Source: Bradyrhizobium stylosanthis (GTDB lineage: Bacteria; Pseudomonadota; Alphaproteobacteria; Rhizobiales; Xanthobacteraceae). From it: DNA of 64,000 nt. Positions 34,039-43,143 of the stretch are shown here, one piece after another. Within the stretch, counting starts at the first letter, position 1, and each line of letters begins with the position of its first letter. The stretch spans positions 372,001 through 436,000 of the forward strand of contig NZ_LVEM01000005.1 in assembly GCF_001641335.1 (NCBI RefSeq). The letters are read 5' to 3'. A program made the translations under genes and the position numbers. The notes under the pieces are model-generated. The model did not search any database. It saw nothing but the letters and a program-made list of their open reading frames with translations, and was not told the DNA's origin.

Positions 34039-34359
34039 CTACCGGATCCTTGCCACAATGTGGGGCCGGTTCTTCTCGAGCCAGGCGACGGCCTCGGGTC
34101 CATCGACGACACACTCGAATGTGTCCCAGGTCGGGTCCTCCAGGGATTCCGGTTGCAGTCGCTTCGCCGCATACTCGACGAGGTCGTGCAGGCGTTCGTA
34201 CCCTCGTCGGCGCTCGAGGGAATCCGCAATCGCCGTGCTGGTCCAGCCGCGTTGGGCCAGATCGATAATGCTCGGCGCATCAGCCTCGCTGAACCACGGT
34301 GTGGCATCGAACTCGATGCAGCGGACGTTGTCGGCGGTATGGCAAGTGGCGTGGATCAT
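34039..34359 (-). CDS. hypothetical protein next to the att-like repeat
   Basis: This is a soluble 106-residue protein starting MIHATCHTADNVRCIEFDAT. The middle (SIIDLAQRGWTSTAIADSLE) looks like a helix-turn-helix-type segment, and the C-terminus is acidic then basic (DGPEAVAWLEKNRPHIVARI). I recognise no named family. It lies 57 bases outside the right-hand tRNA repeat and 69 bases downstream of the glutamate dehydrogenase gene. Codon use looks normal. Existence as a gene is likely from its clean start and coding character. Confidence 0.72.
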   Translation of the reverse strand: MIHATCHTADNVRCIEFDATPWFSEADAPSIIDLAQRGWTSTAIADSLERRRGYERLHDLVEYAAKRLQPESLEDPTWDTFECVVDGPEAVAWLEKNRPHIVARIR

Positions 34360-34428
34360 TGGATTCCTCCATTCACGGCTGCATCCTGCGCTGTCACTGC
34401 ACCTTTTACCTCGCTGCCTCGCACACTC

Positions 34429-37400
34429 TCAGGCTTTGACCAGATCCCCCAGCAGGTTCGCCGCCACCGTCAGCTTGGCGAGCGTCAGGCCGCTGGCGGC
34501 AATTTCCTCGACCGAGCGGCGGATACGCGTCGCTTCGGGGTGAGCCGCGAGCCATGTCTCGACGGCCGCATGGCCGGACTGGCCGGTTGCCAGCATATCT
34601 GCGGCCAGCCTTCTTTCGGCGCCGGCGATCTGCTCGACGGCGCGATCGATCGCCATGCGCTCGAAATAATCGTTCGCCGGCACGCTGCGCGCGGCGGCGA
34701 TGATGCGGTCGAGACGGAAATTCGCCTCGGCGGCGAAGAAGGTTGCGGCGGCATCGCCGATGGCGCGCGCGGTGCGCTCGGCGATCGTCACGATATCGGG
34801 TGCCGCGATCAGCGCGTCGAGATCGGCGAGCTCGCCGGCGAGGCCGGCCGGGACGCCGGCATCGGTGAGTTCCTGGCGCCGCTTGCCGCGCGCGGCCTGC
34901 AGGTCCGGCGGCAGGGTGGTGTCGAGGGAGGCCGCGATCTCGCGGACACCCGGGCCAAAGCGTCCGATCACCGCCTCGAGGCCGTCCTTGAAATCGACAT
35001 TGCGCACGTACCAGACCATGCGGGAGATCAAAAGGTCCTGGATCGTCGCGTAGAGGCCGAGCTGCAACTGCCCGTCGATGCGGGTGTCGAGCGCGTCGAT
35101 CGCGTCATTGAGCCGCCTCAGCTCGTAGATCGCGTCCACCGCCACCTGCGCCATGACGATGGTCGGGATATCGGCGTCGGTCTCGTCGGTCAGGCGCACG
35201 ATGCAGGCCGGCCCACCGCGGTTGATCACGGCATTGGCAAGACTGGTTGCGATGATCTCGCGACGGAGGCGATGGAGTTCGACCGCGGCCGGGAACTTGC
35301 CGACAAGCTCGCGCGGAAAATACAGGGACAGTCTGCGGGCGAGATAAGGATCGTCCGGCACGCCGGTCAGCAGCAGGTCATCGTAGAGGGTGAGCTTGGC
35401 GTAGGCGAGCAGCACGGCAAGCTCGGGCCGCGTCAGGAACTGGCCGCGCCGTGTGCGCTCGGCGAGCACGGCGTCGTCGGGCAGGAACTCCACCGCGCGG
35501 CTGAGCAAGCCGCGCTGTTCGAGCGACTGCATCAGGCGGGTGAGGAAGCCGGTCTCGGCCACGCCCTTGCGCTCGGCGAGCGAGAGCGCCAACGTTTGCA
35601 GATAGTTGTTGCGCAGCACCAGCGCGCCGACCTCGTCGGTCATCGTCGCGAGCAGGCTGTTGCGCTCGGTGGGGCTGAGACGTCCCTCGCGCTCGGGGCG
35701 CGCCAGCGCGATCTTGATATTGACCTCGACGTCGGACGTATTCACGCCGGCCGAATTGTCGATGGCATCGGTGTTGAGCTTGACGCCCTTCTGCGCCGCT
35801 TCAATGCGGCCGCGCTGGGTGACGCCGAGGTTGGCCCCTTCGCCGATCACCCGGGCGCGCACATCGCCACCCGTGATGCGGATCGGATCATTGGCGCGGT
35901 CCCCGACCTGATCGTCGCTTTCCCCGAAGGAGCGGATATAGGTGCCGATGCCGCCAAACCACAAGAGGTCCGCGCGAGCCTTCAGGATTGCCGTCATCAC
36001 CTCGAAAGGCGTGGCTTGCGGCTTGTCCAGATCGAGCAGGGTGCGCATTTCCGGAGTGAGCGGGATCGCCTTGAGCTGTCGCGAGAACACGCCGCCGCCC
36101 TGCGAGATCAGCGACTTGTCGTAGTCCTGCCAGCTCGATCGCGGCAGGTCGAACAGGCGCTTGCGTTCGGCCAGGCTGACGGCCGGATCGGGCGAGGGAT
36201 CGATGAAGATGTCGCGATGATCGAAGGCCGCCACGAGCCTTGTCGCCGGCGAGAGCAGCATGCCGTTGCCGAAAACGTCGCCGGACATGTCGCCGACGCC
36301 GACCGCGGTGAACGGCATGGTCTGGATGTCGGTGCCGAGCTCGCGGAAGTGGCGCTTGACCGCCTCCCAGGCGCCGCGCGCCGTGATCCCCATCTTCTTG
36401 TGGTCGTAGCCCTGGCTGCCGCCGGATGCAAAGGCATCGCCGAGCCAATGGTTCTTCTCGGCCGAGATCGCGTTGGCGATGTCGGAGAAGGTGGCGGTGC
36501 CCTTGTCGGCGGCGACGACGAGGTAGGGGTCGTCGCCGTCGTGACGCATCGTCGAGTCGGGCGGCACGACGACATCGTCTTCGAAATTGTCGGTGAGCTC
36601 GAGCAGCGAGCGAACGAAGATGCGATAGGCTTCGGTGCCCTCCACGAGCCAGGCGTCGCGATTGGAAGGCGACGGCAGGCGCTTCGGCACGAAGCCGCCC
36701 TTGGCGCCGACCGGCACGATCACGGCGTTCTTGACCTGCTGGGCTTTGACCAGGCCGAGGATTTCGGTACGGAAATCCTGCGGCCGGTCCGACCAGCGCA
36801 GTCCGCCGCGCGCCACCTTGCCGAAACGCAGGTGAATGCCTTCGACACGGGGCGAATAAACAAAGATCTCATAGAGCGGTCGGGGAGGCGGCAGGTCCTC
36901 GATCCGGCGGGCGTCGAACTTGAAGGAGATCACCGGCCGCGGATGTCCGTCCCGGCCGACCTGCCACAAATTGGTGCGGATGGCCGACTGCACCAGATTG
37001 GTGAAACGGCGCAGGATGCGGTCTTCATCGAGCGAGGCGACGGATTTGAGCTGCTCCTCGATCTCGGCAAGGAGGGCCGCCTCGCGTGCCGAACGCTCGC
37101 GATCCGTCAAGGCGAGGCGCGGATCGAGGCGGGTCTGGAACAGCGCGACCAGGTTGGCCGTGATCGCGGCGTTCTTGCGCAGCGTCTCCCACATGTAATC
37201 CTGGGTGAACGGAGCGCGGATCTGGTGCAGATAGCGCGACAGCGCCCGGATGGTCGAGACTTCGCGCCAGCCGAGCGCTGTGCGCAGGACCAGCCCGTTA
37301 TATCCATCGGATTCGGCACGATCGGTGACCACCGCCATGATCGAGGCTTCCAGGCGTTGGCTGAATTCCGGGGTGATCTCGATGGGCTGGCCGTCACCGG

Positions 37401-39240
37401 TCTCGATCGTCATGTCGTGCAGCCAGACCGGCTCCGGCCGGTTACCGGGCACGATCTGATAGGTGCGTTCGTCGACCACGCGAAGGCCGTGATTCTCGAT
37501 CACCGGCACGCGGTATGACAATGAGAGCGGTGCGGCGTCCGAAAAGACCTTCAAGCCGAGGTGCTTGGAATCGTGCTCCTCGGAGCGGTGAACCGAAATC
37601 GTGACCGGGCGAGCCGGCGTCAGCTTTTCGATGGTGGCGATATCGGCGATGGCCTGCTCGGCGCTGAAAATTTCGGTGTAGCCACCGGCAAAGGCCCGGG
37701 CATAACGATTCGTGAGCATGCGCGCCCGCATGCCGTCGGTCGTCGCAGTGAGCGCGGCCTTCAGCTTGTCGACCCAGGTCGCGGCGATCGCGCTGATCCC
37801 GCCTTCGAGCGTGGCGACCTCGACGACAGGCGTTTTGCCTTCATAACGCCCGATGATGAAATGGACGCGCGCAAGCGCGCCTTCAGGGAATGATACATAG
37901 GAGGCGGACAGGGTCCCCTTGTAAGCCTGCGCCAGGAAGGCTCCGACGCGCGTGCGGACGTCGGTGTCGTACTTGTCGCGCGGGATGAAGGTGAGGATGG
38001 AGACGAAGCGGTCGAACTTGTCGACCCGCGCCAGCGCCCGGACGCGCGGGCGCTCATAGAGGATCAGGATCTCGATGACGAAATTGTAGAGCGTGTCGAC
38101 GTCGATCTGGAACAGCTCGTCACGCGGATAGTCTTCGAGAATATGCATCAGCGCCTTGCCGGAATGGCCGTTCGGGTCGAAGCCTGCGCGCTGCAGCACC
38201 CGCGACACCTTGTGGCGCACATAGGGGATCTGCCGTACCGAGCGGGTATAGGCGCCCGAGGTAAAAAGGCCGACGACGCGCAACTCGCCTTCGAGCCGGC
38301 CGTCGGGCGAATAGAGCTTGATGCCCACATAATCCATCCGGATGCGGCGATGGACGCGGCTGGAGACATTCGCCTTGAAGACGATCAGCAGGGTCGGCTC
38401 GTGCATGAACTCGCGAATTTCCGACGTCATCACCACCATTTCGGTGCCGCGGCGCAGGACCTTCACGTCGGGATCGCGCAGGATGCCGAGGCCTTCGCCG
38501 GTCGTAATGTCGTCCGACGCGTCGCTGTCGGGCGAGAAGCGATATTCGCGCACGCCGAGGAAGGTGAAATTGTCCGCGCAGAGCCATTGCAGGAACTGAT
38601 TGGCTTCGGCGACCTCGTCGATCGGCAGCGGCGGCGGATTGGAAGAGAACGTCTTGATCGCTTCCTCGACGCGGTCTCGCATCGCGCGCCAGTCGGCGAC
38701 GCAGGCGCGGACATCGCTCAACGTCCTGGTGAGGCCGTCGATCAGCTTCTGACGATCGGCATCGGCGTCCAGGCGCGTGATGTGGAGATGAATGAGGCTC
38801 TCGCGCGCGCCCCTTGCTCCCTCCGGCAGCGCCTCGCCGTAGAAACGCAGCAGCTTGCCTTCATCGTCGCGCTCCACGGCGATGATCGGGTGAGCGACAA
38901 GGGTGACTTCGATACCCTGCTCGGCGAGCTCCGCCATGGTGGAATCGAACAGGAAGGGCATGTTGTCGTTGAGAATCTCGAGCACGGAAATCTCGCGCCC
39001 GTTCGGCAATGTCGGGTTGGCGACGCGGATGTCGGCGCTGCCGGCCGTGCGCCGCTGCACGTGCTCCCAGGCCTGCTCCGCCAGGAGGGCAAGCGAGGCG
39101 GCGTCGTAATTGGCGAGATCCTCGATATTTGTGTAGCCGAACAAAGGCTCGGCAAAGGCCCGGGGGCTCTTGCCCGCCGGCACGCTGCCTGCTGCATCGC
39201 GGATGAGGGTTGCCCGTGCGTTGTCGTCACGCCACGCCAT
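34429..39240 (-). CDS. NAD-specific glutamate dehydrogenase, large type
   Basis: Oxidises glutamate to 2-oxoglutarate and ammonium with NAD. At 1,603 residues it is the giant bacterial type (GDH-180/Bac_GDH), not the 50-kDa enzyme. The ATG at 39240 has GGAGG five bases ahead, so it is preferred to the in-frame ATG at 39252. Visible landmarks: ISVLEILNDNMPFLFDSTMA in the N-terminal regulatory domain, FDRFVSILTFIPRDKYDTDV, then the catalytic core KVARGGLRWSDRPQDFRTEI and the NAD region GVGDMSGDVFGNGMLLSP. It stands alone. The gene occupies nearly 5 kb without an interruption. Confidence 0.96.
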   Translation of the reverse strand: MAWRDDNARATLIRDAAGSVPAGKSPRAFAEPLFGYTNIEDLANYDAASLALLAEQAWEHVQRRTAGSADIRVANPTLPNGREISVLEILNDNMPFLFDSTMAELAEQGIEVTLVAHPIIAVERDDEGKLLRFYGEALPEGARGARESLIHLHITRLDADADRQKLIDGLTRTLSDVRACVADWRAMRDRVEEAIKTFSSNPPPLPIDEVAEANQFLQWLCADNFTFLGVREYRFSPDSDASDDITTGEGLGILRDPDVKVLRRGTEMVVMTSEIREFMHEPTLLIVFKANVSSRVHRRIRMDYVGIKLYSPDGRLEGELRVVGLFTSGAYTRSVRQIPYVRHKVSRVLQRAGFDPNGHSGKALMHILEDYPRDELFQIDVDTLYNFVIEILILYERPRVRALARVDKFDRFVSILTFIPRDKYDTDVRTRVGAFLAQAYKGTLSASYVSFPEGALARVHFIIGRYEGKTPVVEVATLEGGISAIAATWVDKLKAALTATTDGMRARMLTNRYARAFAGGYTEIFSAEQAIADIATIEKLTPARPVTISVHRSEEHDSKHLGLKVFSDAAPLSLSYRVPVIENHGLRVVDERTYQIVPGNRPEPVWLHDMTIETGDGQPIEITPEFSQRLEASIMAVVTDRAESDGYNGLVLRTALGWREVSTIRALSRYLHQIRAPFTQDYMWETLRKNAAITANLVALFQTRLDPRLALTDRERSAREAALLAEIEEQLKSVASLDEDRILRRFTNLVQSAIRTNLWQVGRDGHPRPVISFKFDARRIEDLPPPRPLYEIFVYSPRVEGIHLRFGKVARGGLRWSDRPQDFRTEILGLVKAQQVKNAVIVPVGAKGGFVPKRLPSPSNRDAWLVEGTEAYRIFVRSLLELTDNFEDDVVVPPDSTMRHDGDDPYLVVAADKGTATFSDIANAISAEKNHWLGDAFASGGSQGYDHKKMGITARGAWEAVKRHFRELGTDIQTMPFTAVGVGDMSGDVFGNGMLLSPATRLVAAFDHRDIFIDPSPDPAVSLAERKRLFDLPRSSWQDYDKSLISQGGGVFSRQLKAIPLTPEMRTLLDLDKPQATPFEVMTAILKARADLLWFGGIGTYIRSFGESDDQVGDRANDPIRITGGDVRARVIGEGANLGVTQRGRIEAAQKGVKLNTDAIDNSAGVNTSDVEVNIKIALARPEREGRLSPTERNSLLATMTDEVGALVLRNNYLQTLALSLAERKGVAETGFLTRLMQSLEQRGLLSRAVEFLPDDAVLAERTRRGQFLTRPELAVLLAYAKLTLYDDLLLTGVPDDPYLARRLSLYFPRELVGKFPAAVELHRLRREIIATSLANAVINRGGPACIVRLTDETDADIPTIVMAQVAVDAIYELRRLNDAIDALDTRIDGQLQLGLYATIQDLLISRMVWYVRNVDFKDGLEAVIGRFGPGVREIAASLDTTLPPDLQAARGKRRQELTDAGVPAGLAGELADLDALIAAPDIVTIAERTARAIGDAAATFFAAEANFRLDRIIAAARSVPANDYFERMAIDRAVEQIAGAERRLAADMLATGQSGHAAVETWLAAHPEATRIRRSVEEIAASGLTLAKLTVAANLLGDLVKA

Positions 39241-39252
39241 AATGTCCTCCAT

Positions 39253-39622
39253 TTGCCGCGCCGTCGGACCGTAGCCGCGATCATCAGCTTGCTTCTGGAG
39301 TGCATCTCTTCGAGCGCACGCGATCGCGCGTTAACGCGAATTCTTCGGTCTCGAAGCCCCGACGGCTTCCGACGACAATACTACGATCCCGGAGCGAAAG
39401 GCGCACGCTGTTGTGAGGCGCGTTGAAATCCCGACGACCGCGGGTGAGGCGGAGATCGGCCCGACAGCCGTCGAACCATTGGGACAGGAAGAAATCACAA
39501 GCAATTTCAATTGTGTATGCGTTCGAACCCTGTGCCGCGTGTTGGCGACCAAAGAGTCATGAATGAGATGCAGGCGGGCCGCCAGGCGTCGCCGGTCCCA
39601 AGCCAGGTATGCGAGACATCCT
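39253..39622. other. gene-free stretch between glutamate dehydrogenase and the TPR gene
   Basis: This is a divergent promoter region. It has a GTTAACGC sequence near 39330 and a relatively AT-rich part at 39490-39520 (AATTTCAATTGTG), which may hold the promoter of the TPR gene. I see no gene or strong hairpin. Confidence 0.35.
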
Positions 39623-40363
39623 ATGACGCCAATTCTTCGCAGTGCACTCGTGACTCTGGCCTTCGCGTCGACCGTCTCGTTGGCGGCGATGCCCGCGGCG
39701 GCCGACGATTTCGAGAGCTGCGGGAAGGCGCCCGGCGACCAGGCCATCGCGACGTGCACACGCGCGATCGATTCGGGTCGATATGACGGCGCCGAGCTTG
39801 CCTTGCTGTTCAACAATCGATGCCTGGCGTGGACCGAGAAGCAGGACGGCGACAAGGCCATTGAAGATTGCAGCCGGGCCATCCGGCTCAACCCGAACGA
39901 TGCGACGGCGTTCTCCAATCGCGCCGTCGCCTATCAGCTCAAAGGGCAGCACGACCGCGCCATCGCCGATTTTAGTCAGCCGATCCGGCTCGAGCCGAAC
40001 TCCGCGAATGCGCTCAACAATCGCGGCGTCGCCTATCTGCGCAGTGGCCAATATGACCGGTCCATCGCGGATTTTGACCAGGCGATCCGGATTGACCCGA
40101 ACTCTGCCATGGCGCTCAGCAATCGCGGCAATGCCTATCAATTCAAAGGCCAGTACGACCGCGCCATCGCGGACTACGACCAGGCGATCCGGGTCGACCC
40201 GAATTACGTCATGGCGTTCTACAATCGGGGCGAATCATGGGAACGGAAGCATGATCTGCAACGCGCGTTGGCGGATTTCAGGAAGTACGCCGAACTGGCC
40301 CCGTTCGATTCCGATGGCCCAAAGGCGGTCGAGCGCGTCGCACAGGAGTTGAAGGGCCGGTGA
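39623..40363 (+). CDS. secreted tetratricopeptide-repeat protein
   Basis: This protein has 246 residues with a signal peptide (MTPILRSALVTLAFASTVSL, cleavage near AAAD). At least four consecutive TPR units follow, each with the pattern A.[SN]NRG.AY...GQYDRAIADFDQAIR.DPN, for example at residues about 100-230. An extra N-terminal unit has a Cys-containing EDCSRAIRLNPND. Such proteins scaffold other proteins in the periplasm. The start at ATG 39623 is set by the signal peptide. Its partner is unknown. Confidence 0.88.
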   Translation: MTPILRSALVTLAFASTVSLAAMPAAADDFESCGKAPGDQAIATCTRAIDSGRYDGAELALLFNNRCLAWTEKQDGDKAIEDCSRAIRLNPNDATAFSNRAVAYQLKGQHDRAIADFSQPIRLEPNSANALNNRGVAYLRSGQYDRSIADFDQAIRIDPNSAMALSNRGNAYQFKGQYDRAIADYDQAIRVDPNYVMAFYNRGESWERKHDLQRALADFRKYAELAPFDSDGPKAVERVAQELKGR

Positions 40364-40466
40364 TCATGAGGCGTCGCGCAGGATCGCGGTCCGTCACCGG
40401 TTGTTCGGCCCCGCCGCTTGTGCGACCACTGTTTCATCGCGCCACGGCAAAGCAATAAGTTGTCTC

Positions 40467-41369
40467 ATGCCCACCATCGCTCGTCTGCTCTCCCGCCTCG
40501 TTCTGTTCCTTGCATTGGCTGCCATCCCGGCGCTTCCCGCGCGCGCGGCTGAAACCTGCCCGTTCATCAGTGCGCAGGAGCTCGCCGGCGCGATGCCGGC
40601 GCTCAAATGGTCGCTGATCTCAAATCAGGACGGCCGCGGCTGCATCTACCAGGGCGGGCGCGGTGACACGATGATGCTGAGCGTGTTCCGCAATCCCGAC
40701 AACGACCGCGCCAAGGAGTTGTACGCGACCTTCGTCAAGACGCTCGGTGAGCGCATGCCGCTGAACGCCGTCGCGGGGATCGGCGAGGAAGGCCAGGGCG
40801 GCACGACCGCCGCCGGCGCCGAGCGCCAGGAGGCCTCGATCGTCGCTCTGTCCGGCGATTATATCCTGCAGATCAGTGTCTATCCGACCGGCCGGCGCGC
40901 CGACGGCGCGCTGCTCGGGCCGATTACCGAAGCCGCGCGCATTGCCATCGCCAACGTCGGCAAGAGCAGCGAGCGGTTCGGCAATTGCGAGTGGCTCGCG
41001 GCCGCGGATGCCGACGGCTTTCTCGACAGCAGCACGCTGACGGTCCAGCGCACCGGCGCAGGCAGCTGCATGATGTTCGATCGCGAGGCCAACACCATGA
41101 CCGCCGCGGTGATCGCGATGTCGCGCGACACGGTCGTCAGCATGATGAAGCGCGCATCCCCCTGCAAGCACGTGGCGATCCCCGAACTCGGCAGCGAAGC
41201 CTTCGGCGAGCATTCCTGCACCAAGGGCAACGGCAACGCCGTCACCATCTACGTCTGGAAGAACGGCAGGCAGGCTTTGATCGTATTCGCACCGGTCAAG
41301 CCGCATCCCGAGTCCGGCTCGGTCGAGCGGCTGAAGGCGGTCGCCGCGCGCGTTTATGGGAAGCTGTAG
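40467..41369 (+). CDS. secreted hypothetical protein
   Basis: This protein has 300 residues with a Sec signal peptide (MPTIARLLSRLVLFLALAAI, cleavage near ARAAE). The mature part has two similar halves: CPFISAQELAGAMPALKWSL with CIYQGG, and CEWLAAADADGFLDSSTLTV with CMMFDR, suggesting an internal duplication of a Cys-containing module that reads like a DUF3558-type domain. The C-terminus NAVTIYVWKNGRQALIVFA ends the second half. It follows the TPR gene by 104 bases. Function unknown. Confidence 0.8.
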   Translation: MPTIARLLSRLVLFLALAAIPALPARAAETCPFISAQELAGAMPALKWSLISNQDGRGCIYQGGRGDTMMLSVFRNPDNDRAKELYATFVKTLGERMPLNAVAGIGEEGQGGTTAAGAERQEASIVALSGDYILQISVYPTGRRADGALLGPITEAARIAIANVGKSSERFGNCEWLAAADADGFLDSSTLTVQRTGAGSCMMFDREANTMTAAVIAMSRDTVVSMMKRASPCKHVAIPELGSEAFGEHSCTKGNGNAVTIYVWKNGRQALIVFAPVKPHPESGSVERLKAVAARVYGKL

Positions 41370-41377
41370 CGGTCGGT

Positions 41378-42169
41378 TCACCGGCCCGCCAGCGCCTCCT
41401 TGCACTTGGCCGCAAAGGCGTTGAGGTACGCGCCGATCTCGCTCGCCAGCGCATCCGAGCGGTCGACATTTTGCAGGCTCATGTTGAGGGCGTAGACCGG
41501 AAGCCCGTCCAGCACGATCGGCGTTGCGACGGCAAGAACGGCGGGCTGCCATGACACCGCGCAATAGCCGTCGCGTTCGACGGCGGCGATCGACCTCCTG
41601 ACGTCCGTCAGCAACGCCTTGGTGGCCGCCGTGCTGCGCCGCTTGAACAGTTTCAGCAATCGCTCGCGCTCGCCTGCGGCAATGCCGGCGAGGTAGGCAC
41701 GGCCGAGCGAGGTCAGCTCCATCGGAACCTGCTGGCCGGCGACCGCGTTGCGCAGCGCCGCGCGCGGGCTGTAGCGGATCGATTCGAGATAGACCATCAT
41801 GGTGCGATCCGCCGTCGCGAGCCCGACATTCAGCCGGCGCTTGGCCGATTCCGCGCGCATCATCGGGCCGATGGCGTTGAGCACGGGCGACCCCGTCCGC
41901 ATCGCGTGGCCGATGCTGATGACAGATGCCGCGAGGCGGTAGGTCCGCTCAAGGCGGACTTCGTCGAGCATCCCGGAATTGACCAGCGTCCGCGTTAGCC
42001 GGCTCACCGTCGATCGCGGCAATCCGGTCCGCTCCGCGATCTCGCCGTTGCCGAGCGTGTCCACGCCGGGCCGGAACGCCCGGAGGATCTCGATGCCCCG
42101 TTCGAGCGACCGGTTGCCGTCAACCCCGCCCGCATATGTGCGTGCCTGCGCCAAGCCAGCCTCCGCCAT
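41378..42169 (-). CDS. IclR-family transcriptional regulator
   Basis: This is a 263-residue regulator with an N-terminal winged helix (SLERGIEILRAFRPGVDTLG, IAERTGLPRSTVSRLTRTLV) and a C-terminal effector domain (RTMMVYLESIRYSPRAALRN, GYCAVSWQPAVLAVATPIV). It is divergent from an enoyl-CoA hydratase and acyl-CoA synthetase pair, which it probably controls. A palindrome TTCCACTAAGTGGAA lies immediately upstream of its ATG (42169). A GTG at 42175 is an alternative start. Part of its 3' end is duplicated at 32181. Confidence 0.93.
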   Translation of the reverse strand: MAEAGLAQARTYAGGVDGNRSLERGIEILRAFRPGVDTLGNGEIAERTGLPRSTVSRLTRTLVNSGMLDEVRLERTYRLAASVISIGHAMRTGSPVLNAIGPMMRAESAKRRLNVGLATADRTMMVYLESIRYSPRAALRNAVAGQQVPMELTSLGRAYLAGIAAGERERLLKLFKRRSTAATKALLTDVRRSIAAVERDGYCAVSWQPAVLAVATPIVLDGLPVYALNMSLQNVDRSDALASEIGAYLNAFAAKCKEALAGR

Positions 42170-42184
42170 TTCCACTAAGTGGAA
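42170..42184. promoter_or_regulatory. palindromic operator candidate at the IclR gene start
   Basis: TTCCACT-A-AGTGGAA is a perfect 7-base inverted repeat with one central base, directly abutting the regulator's ATG. IclR-family operators are often short palindromes around TTCC/GGAA, so autoregulation is plausible. Binding is inferred. Confidence 0.5.
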
Positions 42185-42348
42185 TTAAGGGGATGTTTGC
42201 GAGGGTGCAAGCCGCTATACGCAGCGGGAAACAAGAATGCCCGGCTGCGGACGGCGCGACGAGGAAACAGTACCGCCTGAATCGGCATTCGAAAGCCCGT
42301 GCGGATCGCCCCCGCGGTGATCGATCTGGCGCCAACCAAGGAGTTTCC

Positions 42349-43140
42349 ATGTCCTATCAGCTCATCGAATTCTCCGTCGAAGCCGGCGTCGCGACGATTG
42401 CGTTCAACCGCCCGGAACGGCGCAACGCCATGAGCGACGAGATGCGCGCCGAGTTCGCGAGCGCGCTCGAAACCGTTGCCCGCGACAAGGCGATCAAGGC
42501 TCTGGTGCTGACCGGGCGCGGCAACGCCTTCTGTGCCGGCGGCGACATCAGTGGAATGAAGCGCCGGCTCGCGGCGCCGCAGGGTGAGGTCGCCTTCAAC
42601 GGCTGGAGCCGGCAGCAGGGCGTGCATCACGTGCAGGCGCTGCTGCTGGGCCTGCCGAAACCTGTGATCGCCGCTGTCAACGGCGCCGCCGCCGGCCTCG
42701 GTGCCGATACCGCGCTCGCCTGCGACTTCGTCATGGGCACGGAACGTTCGAAATTCACCTGGTCCTACATCAAGCGCGGTTTGATCCCCGACGGCGGCGG
42801 GCTGTATTTCCTGCCGCGCCGGGTCGGGCTTCCCAGGGCGAAGGAGCTGATCTTCACCGGACGCGTCGTCGAGGCCGACGAGGCGGTCGCGCTCGGCATC
42901 GTCGATCGCAAGGTGGCGGCGGCCGACCTCCTGCCCGCCGCGCAGGCCTGGGCCGCCGAACTGGCGCAGGGATCTCCCACCGCGCTGGCGCTCAGCAAGA
43001 AGATTCTGAACGAGACCTTCGAGCATTCCGCGCACGACATCTTCAATCTCGGCAGCCAGGCGCAGGCCATCTGCTACACCAGTGCTGAACATCGCGACGC
43101 CGTGACGGCGTTCCTCGCACAATCCGCCTCGAAGGATTGA
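42349..43140 (+). CDS. enoyl-CoA hydratase/isomerase family protein
   Basis: This is a crotonase-fold enzyme of 263 residues. It opens MSYQLIEFSVEAGVATIAFN and has the CoA-binding GNAFCAGGDISGM and the oxyanion-hole region NGAAAGLGADTALACDFVMG. The position of the usual catalytic Glu region reads FTWSYIKRGLIPDGGGLYFL. The ATG at 42349 follows AAGGAG at a good distance. It is 3 bases upstream of the acyl-CoA synthetase gene, forming an operon opposite the IclR regulator. It probably acts in acyl-CoA breakdown; the substrate is unknown. Confidence 0.93.
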   Translation: MSYQLIEFSVEAGVATIAFNRPERRNAMSDEMRAEFASALETVARDKAIKALVLTGRGNAFCAGGDISGMKRRLAAPQGEVAFNGWSRQQGVHHVQALLLGLPKPVIAAVNGAAAGLGADTALACDFVMGTERSKFTWSYIKRGLIPDGGGLYFLPRRVGLPRAKELIFTGRVVEADEAVALGIVDRKVAAADLLPAAQAWAAELAQGSPTALALSKKILNETFEHSAHDIFNLGSQAQAICYTSAEHRDAVTAFLAQSASKD

Positions 43141-43143
43141 GCG

